A DNA stretch of 64,000 nucleotides from Sorghum bicolor (taxonomy: Eukaryota > Streptophyta > Magnoliopsida > Poales > Poaceae). The first letter of the stretch is position 1; the number at the start of each line of letters is the position of its first letter. The stretch is taken from NCBI RefSeq assembly GCF_000003195.3, contig NC_012870.2:48309153-48373152 (forward strand), written 5' to 3'. Positions 11,264-21,829 of this stretch are shown here, in pieces. The position numbers and the translations under genes are program-made. Under the pieces are notes generated by a model. The model was not told where the DNA came from. It worked only from the letters and a program-made list of their open reading frames with translations, and ran no database searches.

Positions 11264-14200
11264 TTATGGATAGAAACGTCGCAGTTTGTCTATGTGCCAA
11301 GAGTTAGGCACTCGTGTTCCGTCTGGGTATGCCAATCTGTAGGACGTAGGTCGTGTGACCTCGATCACCACGAAGGGTCCTTCCCAGGGAGTGGATAGCT
11401 TGTGCATTCCCTCCTGGCTTGTTTTCCATCGAAGTACCAGATCGCCGACCACGAAGGAACGGTCCTTGACGTTCCTGTTGTAGTATCGCCTGACTGCCGC
11501 GAGATATTTTGCTGTTCGGAGACAAGAGTCTAAACGCTTTTCCTCCATGCAATTGATTTCGAGTTCTCTGGCGTTGTCGGCGGTCGCCTGGTCGAAGTGT
11601 TCGATTCTAGGAGATCCGAAGTGTATGTCAGATGGCAGGACCGCCTCTGAACCGTACACCATGAAGTAGGGAGACACCCCTGTGTTTCGACTGGTCTGAG
11701 TTCGGAGGCCCCAGACCACTGCCGGCAATTCTTTCATCCATCGACCGGGTGCTCTGTCGTTTTCGGTGTACAACCTTTTCTTTAGGGCGTCAACGATCAT
11801 TCCGTTAGCACGTTCAACTTGACCGTTGGCACGTGGATGCGCCACTGACACGTATTTTATGACTATGCCTCTGTCATCGCAGAAGTCCCAAAAAGTGGTG
11901 CCAGTAAACTGAGTGCCCAGGTCGGTGATTATGCTGTTCGGGATGCCGAATCTGTGTATGATTTGATTGAGGAACTCCACAGCCTTCTCGGAGGTTGCCT
12001 TGACCAGAGGCATGTATTCAATCCACTTGGAGAACTTGTCGATTAACACGAAAACAAACTTGAAATTGCCCGGGGCTGGTTTAAATGGCCCGATCATGTC
12101 AAGCCCCCAGCAAGCAAAGGGCCAAGACGACGGGATGGTTTGAATTTCGTGGGCAGGTACGTGGGTCCTCTTAGCGAAAAACTGACATCCTTCGCAATGT
12201 CGAACCAGTTTTTCTGCATCGCCGACCGCGGTTGGCCAATAAAAACCTGCTCGGAAAGCCTTTCCGACCAGCATTCTGGATGCGGCGTGATTGCCGCAGG
12301 ATCCAGCATGTATGTCTTCTAAGAGCTTGATACCATCATCTTGGGGTATGCACTTGAGCAGTACTTCGGAGCTTGCGTTTTTCCGCATGAGTTTGCCGTC
12401 GACCAGGATGTAGTTCTTTGATCGTCGAATGAGGCGCTCGTTCTCTGTTTTGTCCTGAAGGCCTGTCCCGTCCGATATGTATTTGATGAACGGGGTACGC
12501 CAGTCACGCCCACCGGTTGTCGGAGTGGCGTCGTCTATGAGCATTGCCTCGGTGGGTTGCTTGTCGACCAGGGAGGAGCCTACGCTCGGCTCGTGGATGT
12601 CCTGGACGAAAATACCCCGCGGGATCTGGGCCCGAGATGAGCCTAACTTCGACAACGCATCTGCTGCTTGGTTCTTATCCCGGACCACCTGGATGTACTC
12701 TATGCCGTAGAAGTTGGTTTCCCATTTGCGAATTTCTTTGCAGTAGAGATCCATCTTCTCGTGGGTTGCGTCCCACTCCTTGTTGAGCTGGTTGATGACC
12801 AAAGCGGAGTCGCCATAAACATAGAGGCGCTTGACTCCCAGCTCAACGGCTAGTCTTATGCCATGCAAGCATGCTTCGTATTCGGCGACGTTGTTTGACG
12901 CCGGAAAAAGGATCCGAAGGACGTAACGCAGTTTGTCCTTGTTGGGTGATACGAACAGTATCCCAGCGCCGGCACCGTTGATGTTCAAGGACCCGTCAAA
13001 GAACATTGACCTGTGGTCTGAGACATCGGGAACGGAAGGCTCGTTGAGATCCGTCCATTCAGCAATGAAATCGACCAGGGCCTGAGACTTGACAGTGGTG
13101 CGACTCTGGAACTCCAGGGAAAATGGACATAATTCCATTGCCCATTTCACGATTCTGCCATTGGCGTCTTTATTGCGCAGGATGTCCCCGAGAGGGAAAC
13201 TGGTTGTCACCAGGACTCGATGGCCGTCGAAGTAGTGCTTCAGCTTTCTTGACGTTATTAGAATGGCGTATATGAGCTTCTGTATTTGTGGATACCTGGC
13301 CTTGGACTCGTTTAAGACTTCACTTATGAAGTAAACTGGTCTCTGGACCTTGTAGGCGTGACCTGGTTCACCTCGCTCGACCACTATTGCCGTGGAAACA
13401 ACCCTGTCGGTTGCAGCAATGTAAAGGAGTAGGTCTTCATTGGGCTGAGGCGCTGTAAGGACAGGTGGTGAAGTGAGGAAGGTCTTAAGCTGGTTGAATG
13501 CGGTGTCGGCTTCTTCTGTCCAAGAAAATTTTTCCGACGCTTTTAATAGTTTGAAGAAAGGGAGGCCTTTTTCTCCTAGCCTTGAGATGAAGCGACTGAG
13601 GGCGGCCATACATCCGGTTAGCTTTTGGATATCCTTTACGTTCTTCGGTGGTCGCATGTCGAGTACCGCCTTTACTTTTGAAGGGTTTGGTCGTATGCCG
13701 TCGCGACTGACAACGTTGCCGAGCAGTAGACCGGAAGGAACGCCGAAAATGCATTTCTTGGGGTTGAGCTTCCACTTGTACCTATTGAGTGCCTTGAAAG
13801 TTCGGTCTAAGTTGTCGATTAGGGTGCTCGCGTCCCTTGTTTTTACGACCACGTCGTCCACATAGGCCTCGACGAGGTCATCACGAATCTCGTCGTGGAG
13901 GCATTGCTGGATGGCCCTTTGATAAGTGGCTCCGGCGTTTTTGAGTCCGAAAGACATGGTCGTGTAGCAGTATGCGCCGAAAGGTGTAATAAAAGACGTT
14001 TTGATCTAATCTTCTTCCTTTAGCGAAATCTGGTGATAACCAGAGTAGCAGTCTAGAAAGGAGAGGAGTTCGCATCCGGCCGTTGAGTCGACCACCTCGT
14101 CGATGCGAGGGAGACCAAAAGGATCTTTAGGACAGTGTTTATTGAGATCAGTGTAATCAACGCACATTCTCCATTCATTATTCTTTTTGCGTACAAGAAC

Positions 14201-14449
14201 TGGATTGGCGAGCCAATCGGGGTGATACACTTCTTTTATGAATCCAGCTGCTAGAAGCCGTGTGATTTCTATCCTAATAGCCTCCTTTTTGTCACGAGCG
14301 AACCGTCGCAGCTTTTGCTTGATTGGTCTTGCGGTCTTCGAGACATTTAAGGAGTGCTCGATCAGGTTTCGTGGGACGCCGGGCATGTCTGCGGGTTTCC
14401 ATGCGAAAACGCTTACGTTGTCCCTTAGAAACCTGACGAGCGCGTCTTC
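11264..14449 (-). CDS. pol: Element A pol: reverse transcriptase, RNase H, integrase
   Basis: The frame is that of protease and follows a UAG at 14450-14452. RT shows [40 protein letters not shown] and the catalytic YVDD ([12 protein letters not shown]). RNase H shows [25 protein letters not shown] and [10 protein letters not shown]. Integrase shows the HHCC finger (GNHAASR...RHCEGCQFF) and a DDE core with [17 protein letters not shown] and GQVERANG. The usual DNGTQF is DLGTQF here. The product ends LRRFYP with no chromodomain. A second in-frame UAG (14006-14008) lies within RT between EED and IKTSF, and C shares it. Apart from the two UAGs the frame is open for over 1,000 codons, so this copy is either recently disabled or depends on readthrough or trans supply. 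Confidence 0.9.
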
Positions 14450-17400
14450 CTATTTTGGATCCAGGTTGGCCCCGATGAGGGCCGTCTTCTCGGGGCTGCC
14501 ATCGACCAGTTGTACTTCTTTGTGCTCCTTGGATTTTGAGTTCTTTCTGGCTGTCTCCTGCTCAGGTAATCGGAGCTGGTCGGGAAGCAGCTGCGTGGCT
14601 TGAGTTGCTGTTTCTGCCATGCGGATTGAGAGGTCGATTGCTTCGGTGATCTTGAAGCTCTCCTCTTCGCAGGTATACGCAGTGTAAACATTGCCTCTGA
14701 CGGTTAGGACACCCTTCTCCGTAGGCATCTTAAGGACCAGGTATGAGTAGTGCGGGACTGCCATGAACTTTGTCAGCGATGGTCGGCCCAGTATAGCGTG
14801 ATAGGTCCCGTCGAAATCGGCGACCACGAAGTTGATGAACTCCGTCCGGAAGTGGTCGGGTGTGCCGAATTGGACAGGCAATGTTATCTGTCCGAGAGGC
14901 ACTGAACTTTGACCCGGCAAAACCCCCCAGCATTGGGCGTCATAAGGTTTTAGTTGTGCAGGAGATATCTTGAGGGCGGGCAGGCTGTTGCGAAAGAGGA
15001 TGTCAATGGAGCTTCCCCCGTCCACGAGCACGCGCTCGAATCTGATGCTGTTGATGCAAGGGTCCAGAATCAGGGGGAAACGACCCGGCTCTGGGATAGC
15101 GGCCCACTGGTCCTTCCTGCTGAACGAGATCTCCCTGTGGGACCACGGGGGGAATTTTGGGTCTGCGATCAGCCCGTCCGTGCTGTCTATGTTGAGGCAG
15201 GCTCTCTTTAACAGCTTTCTTTCTCGCTTAGATTCAATGGAGACCTTGCCCCTGAAAATGGAGTGGACCACGTCGGTGGGGCTGACGTACTGGTGTCGGG
15301 GGTCCCTATCTTGGTCCTCGTCCTCATCTTCGTGGTCGTGCCCGTCTCGCTTGTTGTTTTTCTTGGCGGAGTCGTCTTGGGCGGCCCGCCGTGTATAGAT
15401 GCTTTTGAGGACGCGGCACTCTTCCATGGTATGATTAGACTTTGGGTGCAGTTGGCATGGTCCCTTCAACGTTTTGTTGTAGTCTTCTTGGTAGTCCCGT
15501 CGTCCGTTGGGACGCTTGACCGTGTTTACTTCGTGGTCGTAGTCGCGAGGGCGCTTTCCTCTGAAATCGTCGCGGTTGTCGCGCCGCCGATCCCAACCCT
15601 CTCGGTGATCGCGGTTGTCGGAGCGGCAGTGGTTTCTGCTGTCGTAGCGACCACGACCGTCATCTCGCCGGGGAGGCTGGTCGGGACCTCTCGCATCGTC
15701 TCGGATTAGTTTTTCTGCGTCGTCGGCATCGGCGTAATTTTTGGCCGTGGCGAGGAGCTCTGCTACCGTTGTTGGACATTTACGCAACAGCTTGTTCCTC
15801 AGCGCTTCGTGGAAACGCAGGCCCTTGATGAAGGCTGAGATGGCCTCGTCGTGGGAAATCTTCGGGATTTTGAGGCGCATATCCGAGAATCGTCGGATGT
15901 AATCGCGCAGAGGTTCGTTCTTCCTGTCCCTTATCCTTTCAAGGTCATACTTGTTTCCAGGCTGCTCGCATGTGGCGATGAAGTTGTCGATGAAAGCCTG
16001 GCGTAGCTCTTCCCAAGAGTCGAAGGAGTCCTCAGGCAAGCCAAGAAGCCACTGATGACCAGCGTGGTCGAGGACTACGGGGAAGTAGTTAGCCATGACG
16101 TGCTCATCCCCTGCCGCTGATCGGACGGCGATTTCATAGAGGGTGATCCAGTTCTCTGGATTTTCCTTGCCGTCGTATTTTTTAAGTTTTTCGAGCTTGA
16201 AATTGCGGGGCCACACGACCTGGCGGAGGTGTGAGGAGAACTGTCTTAGGCCCGGAGGACCGTGCGTTGCATCGTACTCGATGCGGCGCAGGTTTTCGTG
16301 GACTGCTCTCTCTGTGGCGCGCCTGTTGATGCGGTCCCGGGCATCTTTGGGAGGGATGTTGTGGCGGAGATCCCTGTGCTGGTTTACTTCTTTGCCGCGT
16401 ACGCGGTTCTGCTTGCGGCGACCGTCGGCGTCCCGACCACCATCGTCGCGCCGTGAGTCCTTTCGACGGTTGTCGGGAGAGCGGCTGCGGTGACGCCTGC
16501 TGGGAGACGGTGAGGCCCGGCTACGATTAGTCTGGTCGGAGGCGGCTTCCGTATAAGAGACGTCCTGGACTCTCTTGAGCAGAGTGGCTGTCTGTCCCAT
16601 TGCAGCGATCAGGTGTGCTCGGATGCTGGTCCGGACTCCCTGGCACTCGGGGGTATTAGGAAGCCGATCTAGGTTAGCCATGGCGACAGCCACGTTGGCG
16701 CTTGGCGTTTTGTAGACTGGCTGGTCCCCGACCATGTCAAAGGCATCGTTGAGATCATTTGGTGGCATTTGTTGTTGCTCGTCTGCGCGTCGTCGGGCGC
16801 GATCGGCGTTGCACTGTTCGCGGAGTTGCCTCTGGTCATCTGTTTCTCCATCAACGACCGGTTCGTCGGCGCTGACATTGAACACAATATCTCCTCGCCG
16901 GGGGGAAATATCGGGAATCGGTTGAAACCCGGAGGGTGTGAAGGAAAATCCAGGTCGTAGTCCTCGTCTTCGGTGTTTATAACCTCGGTGGGGACGGAAC
17001 CGGTGCTTGAGTTGGTGCTGGAAACCTGGTCGTCCCGTAGTTCTCGGATTGCCACCATGTTGACGTAGTGACGATCGTTCCTTGTCGGCGACCAACCCGC
17101 CTTGCTGAAAACGGATTGGGTGTGCTGTGAGTAAACAGAGGCCGAGTTGTTCAGGCCGCAAGGATAATCTTCCTTCTTGAGCTCGACGGATCGTCCTGAG
17201 GGTGTTGAGGTTATCGTCAGAGACGTTCCCAGCCGTTCGTGTGTGGCGACACGAGTTGGCCGGCGGGATTTGAAAAAATCCGCTGGAGCAGCTTGGTCGG
17301 GCCGACGCAGAACTCCGTCTACTAGTTGGGAAACTTCGAGTAGCTTGGAGTCAGCGCGATCAAGCGCTTGGAGAAGGTCCGAGCTGTTGATCTTCTTTCC

Positions 17401-17595
17401 CTTGTAGAGCGGGAACGGTGGTCGGGCGCTCGGTGCCGCCACGTGTGTGGTCGGAGACGGCGTGATCTCAGATTGGATCTGGGTCTCTTTCGAAACCGTG
17501 GTCGTGAGGCCGCCGCTGCACGTCGTCCACGTGATCTGGCCAACGGTGAACGTGAGGCCTTCAGGCACGGTCGCGGAAGCTGGGATCGTGACCAT
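14450..17595 (-). CDS. gag: Element A gag-protease, with one frameshift
   Basis: I take the ATG at 17595 (MVTIPASATVPEG), conserved with element C; upstream codons begin with GTG. The N-terminal part is low complexity. A retrotransposon gag domain lies around 16170-15700 (YFPVVLDHAGHQWLLGLPED, then FIDNFIATCEQPGNKYDLER), followed by an Arg/Asp-rich region and a short Cys/His motif (CQLHPKSNHTMEEC). The aspartic protease has VLVDGGSSIDILF, with DGGS as active-site motif. The frame changes near 16905 in a run of Cs: compared with element C one base is missing, so translation from the ATG would stop at 16669. The ORF ends DPK then UAG. Gag forms the particle and protease cuts the polyprotein (family knowledge). 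Confidence 0.85.
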
Positions 17596-17628
17596 CTTGT
17601 TCGCCGAAAAAGTTGCACGCACACCCCC

Positions 17629-18616
17629 TGTCGGTGTTTTTTCCCCGGGGGGTCACACCAACGAGTAAATTTGTATGCGTGCTCCCTTTCCCGGATGGTG
17701 ATGCAAGAAGACACAGAGATTTATCCTGGTTCGGGCAAGAGAAAGCCCTACGTCCAGCGGGGAGAGAGAGTTTATATTATCTTGCACCTAAGTGCTTGTA
17801 CAGGGGCGAATACAAGCGTGGAATGGAGTGTGGAGCTCTACTACGTATGAGTATGGTCTTGTGTCGTCCTGCCCGTTCTATTCCTGAGTCTCTCCTTTTA
17901 TAGCTCCAAGGAGAGACCCAGGGTACATGCGTAGATGTTAGAGTAGGGGTCGATAGCCGCATGGAGCGCTGACCTACTCGAGGCTTCCGTACGGCATGGC
18001 CTCGAGCCGTCCCATCTTGATAGCCCGGTGATGATTACGCGTGCTCCTGCGTTCGGCCCTGCCCGCCGCCTCGCGCTGGTTCTGAGGTCGCATGCTTGTA
18101 TGGTATGGCGGCGGATCCGGCGGGGTAGCTGTGGTGTTGTCAGTCGACGCCCAACTTGCCCCTAGGAAGGGACCCTGTTCGGTCGAGGGTCGGACGCCGT
18201 GTAATGTGCTGATATCTGGAGCGCTGACCTTGGAGGTCTCGAGGGGGTCCCGATTAGACGTTCCATCCTTGTTCCCTGCGTCCTGACACGCCCTTGATCG
18301 TTCGGTGGGAAGGCTGCAAAAAGAACGATGGGACAGAAGCCTCCCGTGACCCGTGTGTTAGGTGGGGAAGCGTCAGGTGCATTAAATGCCCTGGCTCTCG
18401 TGCGCGCGTCAGGCGGCGGATAGTGTCCTTGCACTCGATGCCTCTCGGTTCGCTCGAGCCCGCTTCCGCATTCGACGGCAGTGGTCGCTCGAGCCCTGAC
18501 CGATTCGCTCGACGGCATTTCCGTCTTCGAGGCTGCGACCGTCGATGGCCGCGCGTGCGTACGGATGGCCTGGTTATACGCATTGGTGAGGGTACCCCTT
18601 GTTGATACCCTCGACA
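17629..18616 (-). repeat. Element B 3' LTR
   Basis: In element sense it runs from TGTCGAGGGTATCAACAAGG to GGGGAAAAAACACCGACA. A TATA box (GCTATAAAAGGAGAG in sense) lies near 17895-17910. It matches 30859-31846 closely and has the same length. Confidence 0.95.
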
Positions 18617-18760
18617 GTAGCCCCCGAGTCTTCATTCGAGCGCTGGCGCTCGAGTGGAGACTTTCGTTTTTACGGTCGAGCTTCCACGGGGGCGCGCGAG
18701 CGACCCCGCGGGGGTAGCCCCCGAGCCCTCGAGGGAGTATTCAACTCCTTCGAGGGTTAT
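18617..18760. promoter_or_regulatory. Element B PPT and ordered hairpin module
   Basis: Immediately next to the LTR is the PPT, CTCGGGGGCTAC in element sense (plus strand GTAGCCCCCGAG). Reading the plus strand, next come hairpin 1 (arms 18633-18643 and 18646-18656), a G/C hairpin with GCGA loop near 18679-18698, a second GTAGCCCCCGAG at 18714-18725, and hairpin 2 (arms 18726-18738 and 18744-18756). Element D has the same order of parts at 63648-63814. Confidence 0.7.
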
Positions 18761-19545
18761 TTTGCCAAAATTGCAGAAACGCTGTCAACACCCGTGGTGG
18801 AAGGTTCTGTTCGGCTTTGCCTTGCGTGGAGGTTTCGACGTACTCTCGATAGAGCGAGCGTCTTCCACCCCAGATTGAGTTCCTAGCGGGTAGTCCAAGT
18901 GAGAACCTGTGCCCCTTTCGAGGGGGTCAGCTGTAGCCCAGAGGCGTCCTCATAAAGCGGGGTCGACGTGGTCGGGGATACCGGTCTCATTCGATAGAGT
19001 CCAGCGGCTCGATGCCTCCCTTCGGGGGGATTCCTCTCGACTGTCTCGACCCTACCTTGGACATCGCCAGCGAGTCCTCGAGGCGGGCCTCGATTTTCGA
19101 CCGCTCACTGGGGATCCCTGACTCTTGGTGCTCGAGATCGGCTGTCGAACCCTTTCGACGGGCCAGCCATCGACCTCTCGAGACTATCCTGGGCGCATAC
19201 CTTGGCTTACAAAGTAAGGAAACTGCCGTGCCGGTTCGTCTTTCTGCGCGTTGGGCGCACCTTTTGAGGTAAGTGACGTTGCGACACTGTATCGGCGTGG
19301 AATTTGGAGCGTCCGGCCTGTGTAGAGAGAAAGGACTGTTAGACGGCGCATTTATGGGAGGGAGTTACCTTATTTCTCGAATCTGTCCGTTGGCGGACTG
19401 CTGCCTATAAATACGTCGTGGCATCGCCGCCGTTCCTCTCCCTTCCGCCTTCTCGCTTTTATTCTCTCGTTGCCTTTGCTTTCTCGCCGTCTCACGCGCA
19501 CACGCCTCCTCGAGCTATAGTGAATCTACCGTCCCTCCAGCCGAG
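18761..19545 (+). promoter_or_regulatory. Spacer and promoter region of the element B antisense gene
   Basis: Rich in TCGAG phrases and without a supported coding sequence. A strong TATA box (CTATAAATACG) is at 19404-19414, followed by a C/T-rich leader (19430-19520) and the ATG at 19546. I infer an independent promoter reading against the element's genes. Confidence 0.6.
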
Positions 19546-21794
19546 ATGCCTGTAAGACTCGTCGCCGCCGACGACTGGCGCCCGTCGTCGATGACGGAGC
19601 GCCGGTTGTTAGAGCTTGAGAAAGAGGGACTGCTGCGCCGCCGTACCTCGCTATCGTCACCAGAGTGGATCGCGCCGCCAGCGAGTCACAGGAGGCCTCA
19701 GCCGCCCGAGGGCTACGTGGTGTCGTTCGCCAAGTTCCACCGCCACGGTCTGGGCGTGCCCCCGAGCCGCTTCATGCGGGCCCTCTGCTTCCATTATGGG
19801 GTGGAGCTCCAGCACTTCTCTCCGAATGCCATCACCGTAGCGGCGGTCTTCGCCGCCGTATGTGAGGGCTACTTGGGGATGATGCCGCACTGGGAGCTGT
19901 GGCTCCACCTCTACAGGGGCGAGCTTTTCCATGCCCCCACCGGAACCACGGGCGTAAGGAAGCCCGTGCGGGCGGGATGCCTCAATCTGGTGCAGAAGAC
20001 GGACAGGCCGCGGGAGTACATCCCGGTAGGGTTATCGACCAACCACGCCGGCTGGGACTCCCAGTGGTTTTATCTGCGGAACGATGACAACCTCCTGCCT
20101 TCCTACTCGGGCCGTCTGATCATGGAGCGTCCAGCGGATTGGACATACGGCGTCGTCCAAGCTTATCAATCTCGGCTCGACCCCCTCCTCGACGCCCTGA
20201 AGAAGCTTCGCCAGGAGGGTTTGACCGCCGCTCTCGTCCTCTCGGCCGTCCATCACCGGAGAGTTCTCCCTTTGATGTCTCGACCGTTGAGGATGGACGA
20301 GATGGGCCCTGGTGTCTCATCCCGGGACCTTGAGGCGTGTCGGGTGTCCAACGAGGCTCCGGCGGACGACGAAGTCGCGGCCCGAGTCAGGGCTGCAATT
20401 GCCGGTGATTTTCAGCCGGAGCATGTTAACGGCTTCCCCATGAGACCTGACGCAGGCTCGATCGATCTGGTACGCCTTCTTCCTGCGCGCAGCCTCGATT
20501 CTGGGTTTCCTTTCTCCCCTCTCTTTTTTCTAAGTCTACCTTAGTTTTGGCAGGGTCGGATTGATGTCCGGTCCTCGAGGCCTCCGGTAAAGGAGGACGA
20601 GGTCGATCGTGACAAACGGCGCCAATCTGCCGAAAAGCTAAAGTCTGCGAAGGACTCTGCGAAGAAGGGGGAAAAGAAGAAAAACCTCGACCGCCAAGCA
20701 TTAGAGGCGCGTCGAGCCAAATCCATGCAGAGGGGGAGCCTGAGGAGGAATCCCCTAACGATGATGACGATGATGACGAGGACAGCGACGACTCCGAGGG
20801 GATGGCGTCGCGCCTCGATCGGATTCTCGAGGGCCCGCCTCGAGGTGACGTCGACGCCCCCCGGACGGAGGCGCCAGAGGAGGGTCCGAGCGGATCTCGT
20901 CGCCCCCGGGCCGACACCCCTCCCGCGCCCAAGGCGGGCCAAGACGCACCGCGCCCTCCCCCGGTGCCCAGGGAGAGCACTCTGGCTAGGCCCCAGGCGT
21001 CGGGGCCACTAACTCGTGGTCGCGCCGCGACCTCTGAGAAAGGAGATGCCGGCCGTAGGAGCGCCAGTCCCGGCGCCCGCCAGGCGGGGACCGACGCGCC
21101 TAAGTCAGTGCCTGCCCTCGAGGGGCCTGGAGCCCCGACGCGGGGTGGCTCGAGGCCCACTGGTCGGGGCGGCGGAAGGCGAGCCGTTCTCCCTGTGGGG
21201 TAAGCCTTTTTTGATGTTGCGGTTTTTGTCTTCCCATTCTTCCACCTTTCCTCATATGCCAACCTTTTCTCAGGCTGAAGCGGACCCTTGAGCAGGCCCA
21301 ACCGTCCATGGCAAAGAAGCTCAGAACGGGTGCCGCCTCCAAGGAACCAGGTTCGTAGTTTATTTCTGGGCGTTGCGATGTTCCTGTGTCGGTTATCATA
21401 ACGTCTGACCCTTACCCTTTGTTTCGTAGGCTCCTCCAGCTCCCAACCTCCAGTCGGCGTCGAGAGGGCTCCGTCTCGTCCCGCGCCTACTCCGTTGCCG
21501 CCGACTCGTGATGAGGCGCCCCAGACGCAAGCGTCAGAGGGAGCCCCCGAGCCCCCCCGATTGGGGGTCGAGGGGGAACCCATCACCATCAGCGATACGT
21601 CCGATGGTAACGAAGCGTCTGGGGGCGCTCGCCCTATGGAGGAGGAAGCGTCGACCCCCAACGTCGCGGGACCGACTCCCTGGCCCGCCGGCCTCCGCAC
21701 CCTCGAGGAGCAGAGGAAGAAGAGGGAGGAGGATGAACAGCGGGAGCGCGAGGCGGCGCGGCGGCCACAGGAGCGTGAGGCACAGCAATAGCAG

Positions 21795-21829
<35 letters not shown>

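Noticed and set aside
17368..17850. Open frames across the gag start and LTR border
   Set aside because: They cross the element A/B junction and match no protein family.
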